A program made the translations under genes and the position numbers. From assembly GCF_008831285.2 (NCBI RefSeq), contig NC_045145.1, positions 23,560,802 to 23,624,801 of the forward strand: a stretch of 64,000 nt of DNA, in the 5' to 3' direction. Under the pieces are notes generated by a model. That model did not search any database and was not told the DNA's origin. It saw only the letters and a list, made by a program, of their open reading frames with translations. Numbering within the stretch: the stretch's first letter is position 1; every line of letters begins with the position of its first letter. Below are positions 34,289 through 44,896 of the stretch, one piece after another. The stretch is from Nymphaea colorata (lineage: Eukaryota > Streptophyta > Magnoliopsida > Nymphaeales > Nymphaeaceae).

Positions 34289-37200
34289 TGTCACAGCCCG
34301 ACCTTTTCACATTCAAACATTTTTTTTTTCTAAACATCAAACATCGAGGTGCGACTACACGATAGTTCAAAAGAGGAGAAGTCATGCCATTCAAACAATG
34401 AGGCGAACTTTCCTTTATGTAATCATTTCAGTTCATACAAAATCACATCTATGTAGGACAAATGCCCCAAACTGTATAATTGATGCCTAACAAAAACAAG
34501 ACATCAATAAAACCAAAATAAGACGCGCCAGCACTACAAAAGACCCAAAACCTCCCCAGTAGAACGTGAGTGAAGCCATCTACTCAACCTGCTGCCCTGG
34601 GTCCTCCAAAACCTAAAAAGGAAAACAATTGAAGGCTTAACCTTCGCAGTATGGCAACAAGCCAGGACAATACCAAACTCTCTTAGGTAGGGCTCAAGTA
34701 AAGGAACACACATCAAGTTCATCTATCATCATGTCGTATCAGGGCACGACACGTAAAAGCCACTCAATGGCCATAGTAACTAACTTTCAAATCACATGCA
34801 TCTCAATTACGTACAATCAATCATATACAATACATTTTCATTAATAGTGTATTAACAGTTCCTGTGGTGCAAACACAGGCACGTGCACACCGCGGGCGGC
34901 CTACAGCCGAGAGACAACTCCCGTGGTGGCCCAGAATAGTATGGATCCATCCATCCGCTGCAGCGGTAGAGCACTCATCCATGGATGTGTGAATTCCAAG
35001 GAGAGACACTCAGCCTTCCCTAGGACACCCAGGTTGGGAAGGCGGGAGCCTACGCTCCGAGCACATCACACAACAGAACCCTGGGGCATTGCACCGCTTG
35101 CGCTCCGAACAGGCGAGACCAATGGCAAAAGCGGGACAACTCCTAAACATATAGCCACATCCCACTGGCCTCTCATCCCTTATTCATTCATTCTTATCAT
35201 TAGATTAACACATTCACAAACTGACTGGCTAGCTTATGAGGTTGGTGCACCTCACGTGTGCACCTACACCTCCAATTGCCTCCACACGAGGTCTACACAT
35301 AACAATAACAGTCATAGCTAGCCGTCGTACAGTACGGGTACAACTACCCTTCAATTCCATTACTTACATCATTGCCCACAGCAATGTATATGCAACAGAA
35401 CAAAATATTCACATCATTCATCATATCAATCACATCTTCAAAAACTTAGCCAAACCAAAGAGAGTAGTCTCGATCTGTGATTGGCTCGTAGCTGTCCTAT
35501 GCAATTATCATTCTATGATGCTTTCTAATGCACAATTGGGGTCGAGGAGACACTCGACTCGATACCCCGCCTCATCTGTCCTAAACAGTTATCAATTCTA
35601 GCATGCACATGCAAATGCGTAACATTTTCAAAACAAACTTCTCATAGTCTTTCCAAAACAATTCATATCATATATCAAAACATTTACATGCATACACACA
35701 TTCATTCACTAAACAGTCAATCAATTGCATCACAATCCTAGGATCCCACGACCCTAGGAACACACATTCATACATTTGCCTAGGCAGGGATTTGCCTGAA
35801 ATGCTGCCATACCTTTGGCGTGCTCACAATACTCTTCAAAATGCCTTGAACTTCGAATCTGGTAGCTCAAGGTCGATGGGACATGCCCGTTGTTCCTGCA
35901 GACATAAACAAAATATAAGATTCCTACTAGATACCCAAACAATTCAAACAAACACAAAACAACATAATTGAGGCACGTGTCATTGCCTCAATAGGGTGTC
36001 GATGGGTAGTGTCGACCTACAAACTCTCCAATAGGTCACTTCCCAACTTCTTGCCGTGCCAACAGATGTCAAAACTCAATGCTTCGCCCAGTCCCTCATA
36101 ACACATTTCTCATTTGTTTCTGCAGTCTAGGCGTCAACCCCAAAGTCACACGCAACTTACGTAGGCTTTTCCTATTTAACTCCAAGATGCACCCATTCAC
36201 AAAAAACGTGTGCCACGAGCTCCCTAAGATGGTTTTAAATCTTCCCCACAACAACACAATTTCTACCATGCTTCCCTATTACTTCGAAAATCAACTCATC
36301 ATGCTTAAATGATCATTATAGGCATGAATCAACACTTCTTCATCATAATCCTAAACTTCCCCAAAAACGAAATCGTTAACATGCATCCCAAATCATCAAT
36401 TCTAAACTCTAACATGCTCAAACAATAATTATACATGCTCTAATAGATAATATTCAATAATCTCAGCACAAAAAGGCCTTGCTCACCCCAATCCAAGTGT
36501 TCAAACTGCTGTGACGCCTCCAACAGCCTCATCAAGTTTCAGTCAAGTGCCACCGCCAAAAATTGCTGGCTGCCTTCGCCACAATTGCCCTCACTTCACT
36601 GATATGAGGAAAAAACGTCCCCCGTCCCCAAGCTGCAACCCATTCAAACAACAAAAGCTACGATGAGAATCCACAAAAAGGAGAGGAAATTAGAGGTCTG
36701 CCATGAGAAGAAAGCAGTTGGCTAGGCAAAAAGGGGCTCGACTGAAAGAGGCAAGGGTTCGGTTGAAGGTGACTCACACGGTTAAGGAGAGGGAGCCTAC
36801 AGAGGGAGAAAGGGTCCGGTTAAAAGTGGGAAAGAAGGCAGTAAGGGTGAGAGCGCGTGAGAGAAGAGGGAGAGGGTAGGTGCTGACAGAGGGAAGCGGG
36901 CAGAGAAGAGAGAGCGCAAGAGAGGCGAGAGGGAGCCATGAGGGAAAGCCAGAGACGGGAAAGTGGGGGAGATGGCGAGGAGGAAACAAAAAGGACGGGG
37001 AAGGGGCTCGAGCAAAGAAGGAGAGGAAAAAGGGGATCGTGCGAGCAGAGGGTGCTGACGAAGAAGGGGGAGGCTGCGTAGGAGGGAGGAGAAGAATAAG
37101 GAAGAGGAAGGGGAAAAAGGTGAGGGAGAAGGGCAGAGGTAAAGAGGGCTTACCAGAGCACCGCCGCAGTCCTTCCTCCGCCGACCCAACGCCGCTGCAA

Positions 37201-37379
37201 CAACCTTCCTCTTCCCGTTGCTCACTGTCGTGCGAACCAGCAGAAGACAAGAGAAGGAGACGTTGAGGAAGGCGAAGGAGGGGAAAGAGTTCCCTCGCGC
37301 GGGCTCCTTCACGACTAAGATCTCGGGCCCAGGTCAGGACCCACTCCAACCCAATCCTAAAACAAAAACGAGCGTTACA
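34289..37379. mobile_element. Solo LTR of a large LTR retrotransposon (3,091 bp)
   Basis: The element starts TGTCACAGCCCGACC and ends CGAGCGTTACA, so it has the TG..CA termini of LTRs. ATTAT stands directly outside both ends (34,284-34,288 and 37,380-37,384), a perfect 5-bp target duplication. There is no internal gag or pol domain, so I read it as a solo LTR left by recombination between two LTRs. Length and ends suggest a Ty3/gypsy-type element, but without an internal region the superfamily is inference and the orientation uncertain (the GGTCGGGCTGTGACA end read on the minus strand is like many LTR 3' ends). The purine-rich tract at 36,780-37,290 produces long overlapping frames on both strands that are not genes. 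Confidence 0.8.
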
Positions 37380-37384
37380 ATTAT

Positions 37385-38047
37385 TTACTTATTTATATAT
37401 GTTGTGTCCTTTCAGAAATGAGAATTTCTATAAAAGAGCCCTACAGCCAAAAATTTCTATGTCGGCCACTGGTCCACGCCTATGGCTGTTGCAAATTTGT
37501 AAGGAAGTGGCACAACTTTGAAGGTTATGTTTATGGATCTGGAGTCAGGTTCATTAAGGCCTAATCAAGTGTAGAATCTGGATTTTGAACCACTAAAGAC
37601 CAAATCCCGCTGAGCGTGGCTCTCGGTTTTGGCCGAATTCTTCGCGGACCTTGCTGCCCATTTGTTCTACCTGCAACATTATGAATATTTTCTTATGTAT
37701 CCAATAATGTGGGTTGGATTAAGAAGTGGTATTGTTTAGCGTTGGATCCAAATGCAACCATCCTTGTTTACCTTCGAACATGAGGACGTCTTTTGTTGGA
37801 AATATTACATGACATGCCCAGGTTCTCTTGCGCATTTGATAACGCGGACAAGTACTGCCGAGAAGCGACCGATTGAAAAAACATCATGTTCACATTCCAG
37901 ACTCGAAAAGCTATCACCTGTTTTGCCCTTGTCTTCACTAGATAACAACATATCAAGTTTGGCCCGACTCAATATATAGTCTTTCTTATAAACAATATAA
38001 ATTAGTACTGGCCATGTTGACCTAAGAACCGGTGGTCTATATACAAT
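37385..38047. other. Anonymous sequence, no gene recognised
   Basis: Frames at 37,752-37,979 plus and 37,768-37,956 minus overlap each other and belong to no family I know. Confidence 0.4.
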
Positions 38048-38655
38048 GTGTCGTGGATCGTGTGCAGCATCCTTTCCAAAGAGCGAAAGAAGCTGAAGCT
38101 AAAGAGAGAAATAAGCTATGCTTCCCACAAAAATGCGTATGCTTCTCCCCGTAGAAAATTTATTCCAGATGATCTTGAACCTGCTCGTCTATCTTCCCTG
38201 GAGGCCGAGGAACATTCGTGTCGTTCCCATGGTGTTTCCAGGACTTCAAATCTAGGGATGTACAGCCCTCAATTTCGTCCCCTGCCGTATCGCCCGTCGC
38301 TTCTACGTCTACCCGCCTCCTCCATGATTCTTCCTGCTCTCTACCATTGCCCAGTCCTTCATCACAGAACGGCGGGCTGCAATCGCAGGCTTTGTTTGAT
38401 TGGGGTGCGGCGTGCCCTAGGTTTGACTCTCATTGTTATTCAGTGCAGCTGGATTGTCGGGCTGGTACCAGTGTGCTTCGCAAAGGCGCTGCCTAATGCT
38501 TGGCTTGGCCTTCCTTTGGCTGCAGTCTTTTTCCTATTTGCTTCTCACTTTGTACTGGCTATCTTCTGTTGGTTTTCCTATTCATCACAACTGTGGTAGT
38601 TCTAATTACAGCGGGAGTATGCACGGGTTATCTCGCGTCGCTTTGACTGGGGAAG
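38048..38655 (+). pseudogene. Relative of the membrane-protein block captured in palindromes P1
   Basis: The open frame 38,048-38,599 starts MSWIVCSILSKERKKLKL and includes LSSLEAEEH, RPLPYRPSLLRLP, then CSWIVGLVPVCFAKALP and a hydrophobic segment (LGLPLAAVFFLFASHFVL). After one frame change near 38,560 the reading continues ITTVVVLITAGVCTGYLASL and stops at about 38,654, matching the C-terminus of the P1 blocks (TTLAVLITIRSCIAHLIML). Order, spacing and hydrophobic pattern agree across both, so this is a diverged homologue of the same ancestral protein with two C-terminal membrane segments. It stands alone, not in an inverted repeat. The frameshift suggests a pseudogene, unless an intron or sequencing error explains it. 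Function unknown. Confidence 0.5.
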
Positions 38656-39107
38656 AACAAGCAACAGAGGTTTGATTGGTTTGGTTTCGTGCAACGATTG
38701 GAGCGGAAGGAACAAGAGGTTGTCTTCGCCGTGAATGTTCCAAACGCTTCGAAACAATTTGGTCATCTCCCTGTCTCCAGCAGCTGTTTGCTTTGCGTGC
38801 TGTTTGTCGTGGTGTTTTTGTTTGAAGTATTGTCACAAAAAAAACGTGTACAAGTATGAGGCAAGAAAAAAAATAGGTATAATAAGACAAAGTTGTATAT
38901 TTTAAGAATAAAACGAGGAAAAACATTATTCATAAATTTTCTTCATGACTAGATAAGAAACAAATTAAAATTAGATAATAAAAACTAACAGTCTGGCAAA
39001 TGCATGACTAAGAAAAGATTGTTGCCTTCATGACTTTACAACACAAATGAAGGTATTATTCATTTGAAAAGTGAAAAAAAACATGTCCTAGCCTTTTTCC
39101 CAAAAAG
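38656..39107. other. Anonymous AT-rich sequence
   Basis: Only a 106-codon minus frame (38,606-38,926) that overlaps the end of the preceding coding block and is not recognised. It may be 3' flank of the hAT transposase remnant to its right. Confidence 0.4.
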
Positions 39108-39985
39108 TGAAGTCATCTTTTTCATTTCTTGTATGCCTTGAAGTTCTTTGTCTTTCACTTTCACCAATATTTTCCTCTTCCTCTTCAAGTTCGTTGTCTC
39201 AGTATTTAAATTTTCTTCTTCAGCAGGTCCACATGTTCAATGTAAATAGGATTTGCATTGGTCTTTTTCAATTCTGGAGTCATGCTTTGCAAATGCATAT
39301 TCATTCTAGCGAAGACCAAATTTGTTAATCTTGATGGTGCAAGATTGTTTTTTTTTTCATGTTAGCAGCATCAAATGCACTCCAATTTCTTTCACAGGTT
39401 GATGCACCACATGGTTGACTTAAAATTTTGATTACTACACTTTGAAGCACACAAACAGAAGAACCGAATATCTCCCACCAAATCCCTAATATAATTAAAA
39501 AAGAAAACAAAAATTAAAAGAAGAAGTGCATAACCAATAATGAATGTTGATTGTATAAATAAAAAAACTAGTACGTGGATGTACTCATGTTTAATACCTT
39601 GTGAAACAATGTAGGTTCTTTATTATGATATTTGACCAATTCATTAGCTATTTAGGAAAAAGTATTCTTGTCACTATGTCCAAACCCTCTAGAACTTTGT
39701 CATCGATTTTTTACCATTTTATTCCAAAATAGATGAGGATTTAAAAAGGCAACTTCAGCATGTATTGGATTGTGCAAGTTAGGAGTCCATCTCCTATCAA
39801 TCATTTTCCAATATAGCACATATTTTTTCTTGTTGTCCTTACTTGCATTCTTTATAGCTTCTGTCTCCGTGGGAGGATGATCCATATGGAATATTTTTTA
39901 CCTTATGCACACACATTTAATTTGTCTTATCAACCACTCTACGTCAGCTGCAAACTTCTCAACGCCCGGAAAAAAGTTTCCATGC
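39108..39985 (-). pseudogene. Decayed hAT transposase, C-terminal half
   Basis: Reading the minus strand from 39,985 down: VEWLIRQIKCVC, a stop, then MIDRRWTPNLHNPIHAEVAFLNP and LFWNKM (39,700-39,885), matching the block ID.RW...LH.PLHAAAYFLNP of plant hAT transposases. Next come WWEIFGSSVCVLQ, VIKILSQPCGASTCERNWS and ANMKKK (39,325-39,510), the hAT dimerisation domain with its conserved CERNWS motif. Last, NLVFARMNMHLQSM (about 39,260-39,310) matches the basic tail. Several stops and frame changes separate these blocks, and the zinc-finger and first catalytic parts are not seen, so it is a pseudogene. An intact relative could mobilise the hAT-type elements in this window. Confidence 0.75.
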
Positions 39986-39989
39986 ATGA

Positions 39990-40369
39990 AATCAAAATCA
40001 AATAATGGAAGGTAGAAAAAAATTTCCACCAGCAAAGTCTCCAGTACTAATAGTTAGCAGTTTTAATCCGAGATATTTAGTTCCTAATAGCAGCAGCCAA
40101 GAATTGGGACTTCTGAATGCCAGGGCCATGCAGAGGATCCAAATCGGGACAAGGGAGTTTCAACGGCGGCCACGTGTCCAGCTCCTCCGGATCATACACT
40201 GCAGGCGGGTCGCCACATGAAGCCAGACCCGATTCCCAGTTTTCAGGAAAAAGGATGCAAAGTCTTTTATAGTCCAGTTTCTGGGTTTTCTTTTTTTTTC
40301 CTTTTTAATTTTTACTTCGAGCAAATATATATATATATGTGTGTGTGTGTGTGCGTGCGCGCTTATCCT
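39990..40369. other. Anonymous sequence with a TA/TG/CG dinucleotide run
   Basis: No gene recognised. A mixed (TA)n(TG)n(CG)n run at 40,327-40,362 lies just outside the left end of palindrome P5. Confidence 0.5.
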
Positions 40370-40796
40370 AGTGTAGCTCCCTTCTAGTTCTAGAGTACCA
40401 CCAATAGAGAAAGTTTGTATGTATACTTTGCTATGGGGGTTTGGACTAATTGAATCACACGATATTACAATTCATGGAAGTCAGGTGTGGATAATGCAGA
40501 AACTTCTTCCGATGCAACGTATCTGGTGGCCGGGACGGTGAAGCATCCTCTCAGTCGCCGGACAAAGTTGATCGTGGGAGAATCGGCGAGAAATTGATTT
40601 ACACTGAGAACAGAAAAAGAAAAAGAAAACTGTGCACACAAAGTGTTGATCAACTACCCATAATTACAGAAAATGTAACATTTTGAATTTGTAAAGGTTC
40701 TGGTTCCAGAAACACAAAATATAAAAGAAACTGATAATCAAATTATTTCCAGTAGATATGTTATAGGGAAAAACAACTTACCAGAAAATCATCAAG

Positions 40797-40970
40797 GCAA
40801 ACACAGCATTTCTGTAGACAATGTATAAAACCAAATAGCCAACACGCTGATAATTCCAGTGCCCATGAACTAGCAATAACCTTTTCAAGAATCTGAACTG
40901 CCCCATTGCAAAATCTGACGCCATAACTGCTTGGCGCCCCTCCTGCCCAGATATCCCAACTCCAACATCA
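40797..40970 (-). pseudogene. ALA1-like phospholipid-transporting P4-ATPase exon fragment (left arm of P5)
   Basis: The minus strand encodes [36 protein letters not shown] and [13 protein letters not shown], the end of the P-domain and start of transmembrane segment 5 of P4-type flippases, which move phospholipids between membrane leaflets. After VLMIFW-like codons the strand continues with GTAAGTTG, a good splice donor, so the capture was from genomic DNA with the exon edge. Only about 60 of some 1,150 residues are present, so it makes no pump. Confidence 0.85.
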
Positions 40971-40997
40971 CGCTCCTTTCTGCCTCTCCCATTCCCC

Positions 40998-41200
40998 AAA
41001 TGGCTGATGTTGGAGTTGGGATATCTGGGCAGGAGGGGCGCCAAGCAGTTATGGCATCAGATTTTGCAATGGGGCAGTTCAGATTCTTGAAAAGGTTATT
41101 GCCAGTTCATGGGCACTGGAATTATCAGCGTGTTGGCTATTTGCTTTTATACAATTTCTACAGAAATGCTGTGTTTGTCTTGATGTTTTTTTGGAAAGTT
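40998..41200 (+). pseudogene. ALA1-like phospholipid-transporting P4-ATPase exon fragment (right arm of P5)
   Basis: Mirror copy of the left-arm fragment. The plus strand reads [56 protein letters not shown] and [10 protein letters not shown]. It is slightly longer at the start (QMADV, the run that follows the GDGANDV hinge motif in P4-ATPases; that motif itself is not included). The splice-donor position is mutated here (GAAAGTTA), while it is intact in the left arm. The near-perfect residue match over 60 positions makes the family call strong. Confidence 0.9.
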
Positions 41201-41312
41201 ATTTTCCCTATAACATATCTACTGGAAATAATTTGATTATCAGTTTCTTTTATATTTTGTGTTTCTGGAATCAGAACCTTTACAAATTCAAAGTGTTATA
41301 TTTTCTCTAAGT

Positions 41313-41960
41313 AACCTCAGTACGCTTGGACTAGCTCCGTTAGGTATGCTAGCTTGATGAAAGCCACATCCTTGGTACTATTGAATAGCATTTGTTAGTG
41401 ACTTGCATGTTTGTAAATAAAGGTACTCCTCAATGTCCGTCCTTACAAATGCACTCCTCAATTTGCATTCTTTTGCCTTCCCTTATTTCTGTGTCCCAAT
41501 GCCTATTCTTCACGGCCATTCTTTCAGCTTTAGCATTCATGCATGTCGCATTTATGCTCAGCATGGTGGTTGACTAGAAGAAATTTACTAGCTTTTTCTT
41601 TTTGCTACACAAAAGATCGCCATGTCTGTAATAGGGGCAGCCTTTCGAGTTTTGACCTTACGGTTGAATTTCTTGTACCAATCAAATAACCTCATTGACT
41701 CCTGAAGGATCATTCTTCATTAGAAAAGGTTGTGCCACAATTTCACCGCTCCACTTGTGCCCTTTGGAAAACGTTATTACCAGAGCTGTGTTGGGACTAG
41801 TTGAACTTATAGTTACTTCATTGCCGATGATGGAGACGGACGACGTCGTGGGCGGGAAGGCGATGGTGTGGTGAAGCAATGAAATAGTTGGATTTTGTGA
41901 TTAAAAATCACAAAAATTTTTAGTTTCTTGTTCTTGAGGTTGGTGGGTGTAATTATTTAA
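41313..41960. other. Unpaired insertion in the right arm of P5
   Basis: It has no counterpart in the left arm. A minus frame at 41,682-41,879 reads TSSVSIIGNEVTISS and VITFSKGHKWSGEIVAQPF and looks protein-like, but I do not recognise it. It could be a third captured host fragment or the original centre of an older element. Confidence 0.4.
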
Positions 41961-42330
41961 GATTATGTTATATTGATTATGGGTAGTTGATCATCACTTT
42001 GTGTGCACAGTTTTCTTTTTCTGTTCTCAAAATTGTTCCAGGTCTTCCTCCTAGGTCCCATTTCTCCGCTTTCTAAGAGTGAATCAATTTCTCGCCGATT
42101 CTCCCGCGATCGACTTTGTCCGGTGACTGAGAGGATGCTTCACCGTCCCGGGCACCAGATACGTTGCATCGGAAGAAGTTTCTGCATTATCCACACCTGA
42201 CTTCCATGAATTGTTTTATCGTGTGATTCGTGTGATTCAATTATTCCAAACCCCCAAATCCAAGTATACATGCAAACTTTCTCTATTCGTGGTGGTGCTC
42301 TCTAGAACTAGAAGGAACCCACGCACTGTG

Positions 42331-42884
42331 TATTCCGGGAAGCCTCACTTAAGGAGCCTCTTTTGGGAATTCCAGAGCCGTAAGGTCGTCTTAAGAAACG
42401 AGTCAATTTTTCATGTTGAATGACCCAATTTTTAACTCGGCCTGCAGTAAACTTCTGCTACTGCTAAACCCCAAATATGTGGTAGAGGCGGAGATTTCTT
42501 ATGGAATCCAAAAAGATAAATAAATTATTTTTTTGAGCCTTACTTTCTTTCTCTCTAAAAAATATAAAAAGCCAAAAACCAAATACTTGGGGGATTGTGA
42601 AACGTCGGGTGATTAGGATAAGCGTATATATATATCCCCAAAACCGCTCCCCTGGGGCGCCTAAGAGGCTCCGCGGGACCCCCAAAAGCGGTTTAATTGG
42701 GAGTAAAAATTATAGAAGAAGAAAAAAAAAACACCAGAAACCTGCATGGCCCCCTACACCTGGCATTCGGAAGTCCCAATTCGTCGCTGCTGCCTGATTC
42801 AGCAGCGATTTGAATCGGTTCACCAGAGATTCAATAAACTGATCCGATTCGAATCCTCCGATTCAGGCGGATTCATTTTTTATA
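42331..42884. other. Anonymous sequence between P5 and R copy C
   Basis: Short overlapping frames only (42,464-42,685 minus; 42,597-42,797 plus). The GATTCGAATC and GATTCAGG motifs near 42,808-42,875 resemble MITE subterminal sequence, but no ends were found. Confidence 0.35.
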
Positions 42885-44665
42885 CTATTCACATAGATGA
42901 TTTTAATGCTATGATAAGCCCAAATGATAAAACATATAGATGCCCCAACCCTTCTTCACGTGCAGACTTTACACATGACTGTTGCCTAGGGTAGAAGACT
43001 GGTTAAACAAGTAAATAGAGCTCGTATGATGTTTTTATATATAGGGTACTTATTTGGAAAAATCTAAATTCGAATTCACAGACCTCCTTGGTTATTTACT
43101 TCACATCTACTCTAGATCTGATGGAATGTCATATGAATCCGATCTGATTTCATAATCAGTTAGACATTTTTTTCATACCTAATTTTTTAAAATAATACGA
43201 TCAGTTTCCTTTTTTGGCATCTGATCATTTGGAAAAATTCAATCAGATATCTATCCAAATCCATTCCATTGACATTGTTTAGAAAAATAAAAAAATTAAA
43301 GCGTAGGTAAAATAAATTAATTTGAAGAACGATCGAACACCCAATGACGTGAAAGAAAGCCCTCTCCCTCTCTCCTTTTTCAAATCCAACAATTTATAGC
43401 AATATCGGGCCCCATACAAACACAGAAGTGCAGTCAATGTAGTAGGGTTCCGAAGCCACCTGAAGCGATGGATGAAGAGGTGCCTATAAGCAACTTTCGC
43501 ATCACAACCTCCAGCTATGATCCTTATCTTCAGTCGCCGTGCAAAAACCGACCGGTTTCCACCGTTTGCCATGTTCCACCCTCTCGTTTGACTTATTGAA
43601 AATATGAAATTGAAAAGAAGTTTTTAGAAACTTATTTCAAGAATTAAAGAAATGAAAACAAAATGCAGATTTACAAGAAATAAATTTAAACCAAATGCTA
43701 GATAATTCTATTATTTTTTGGATTCATACTCAATTGAGAGACAAGGAAAAAAGAGAGAGCAGGAGAGGGGCAAGAACCGGCTTACTTGGTTTTTACAAAG
43801 GACTTGGTTACTATATGCCGCCTAACCTAATTGGTTGCACTACCTGTGAAAAGAGAGAGAGATTTGAAGAATGGACATGGAGCATTTTCTTTATAATATT
43901 AGTTCATGACTTTTATGTTTGTGTTTCTATTAACAGTTAATTTAGAAAAAAATAAAAGGCTGAGGTGGTTTCTTATAAGTTTGCCACTTAAAGGCACATA
44001 CCAATTTCTATATCTAGGCGTATGTGAAGTGTTACATTTTCACTTAAAAAAATGAGATGGATCATTTCCAATATGGCTACGAGACCTATATCACTACTAA
44101 GTGAATATCCATTTTTTATATTAATATACATCCAGCCATACTTTCTTTGTTACCTTTCCTATCTAAGTACCTATTTTGAACCAATAGATCAGTAAAAACA
44201 TGAAATTTTGAACACTTATGCTAGCTTTTTGTTGCTTTGGGTTTTGAAATAGCGGTCATACTGAAAAGTGAAAACACATGAGGAGCAATGCATGACAATA
44301 CAAACAAGGAGAGTTGTACAATGAGTTGTGGAACTGATACATGTGGCTTTGAACAAGAATGTATAGTACTAAGGTTGAAGAACATGGCTTTGGTTGGCCA
44401 GCATTGTGAACCAATGAGCGTTTTATAGTACATAATATATGATACTTTTAGGAGAGAATCATTAATGGTAGGTGACCAAATATGTGGGGGGAAATATGAA
44501 AATAAATCTTTTTTTTATTTTTTTGAAACAGAGAAAAATTGTAAACTTTGGATTGTATGATCTTCCCTTATTATGATAATCGATATTGTCCATTTTTTAA
44601 TTTGTTTTTCCAATCCTTCATGATTAATGTCCATGAGTGTCAAATTTGATTATCTGTGTTGCCAA
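42885..44665. repeat. Family R, copy C with internal deletion
   Basis: Begins TACTATTCACATAGATGATTTT and runs collinear with 21,705-24,150. About 490 bp are missing near 43,035 (sequence equivalent to 21,850-22,340). Similarity ends near 44,665 after GATTATCTGTG. It lies 20 kb from the tandem pair, so R sequences spread by more than the local duplication. Confidence 0.7.
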
Positions 44666-44845
44666 AATAACTCAGTAGTACTTATCCTGGCAGAAGAATT
44701 ACACAGTGGTGCCACTCAAAAGGAAAACAAAATTTTAAATATTAATGTGCCTTAGTCAATATTTTTTGGCTCCGTCTTCCAGTGGCCCTACTTTTATTGC
44801 CAAAAGAATTGAACTCACTAAACATCTAACGACCGAAAAGAGGAC

Positions 44846-44896
<51 letters not shown>

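Larger units (their letters stand above)
40370..42330. repeat. Inverted repeat P5 carrying flippase-gene fragments, with an asymmetric insertion
   Basis: The inner arms are 40,678-40,970 and 41,005-41,310 with a 34-bp spacer. The outer arms are 40,370-40,680 and about 41,965-42,330 (TTCTAGTTCTAGAG against CTCTAGAACTAGAA; TGATCAACTACCCATAAT against ATTATGGGTAGTTGATCA). The right arm is interrupted by about 650 bp (41,313-41,960) with no mirror partner. Both inner arms hold the same exon of an ALA1-like P4-ATPase gene. The outer arms hold a second coding-like stretch (FLADSPTINFVRRLRGC on the minus strand at 40,530-40,620) that I cannot identify. The structure resembles a foldback or Pack-MULE type element. 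No target duplication was found. Confidence 0.85.

Noticed and set aside
36774-37349. Overlapping open frames of 128-191 codons on both strands
   Set aside because: They come from a G/A-rich tract inside a solo LTR with perfect target duplication; composition is Ser/Leu/Pro on one strand and Arg/Glu/Gly on the other, with no domain.
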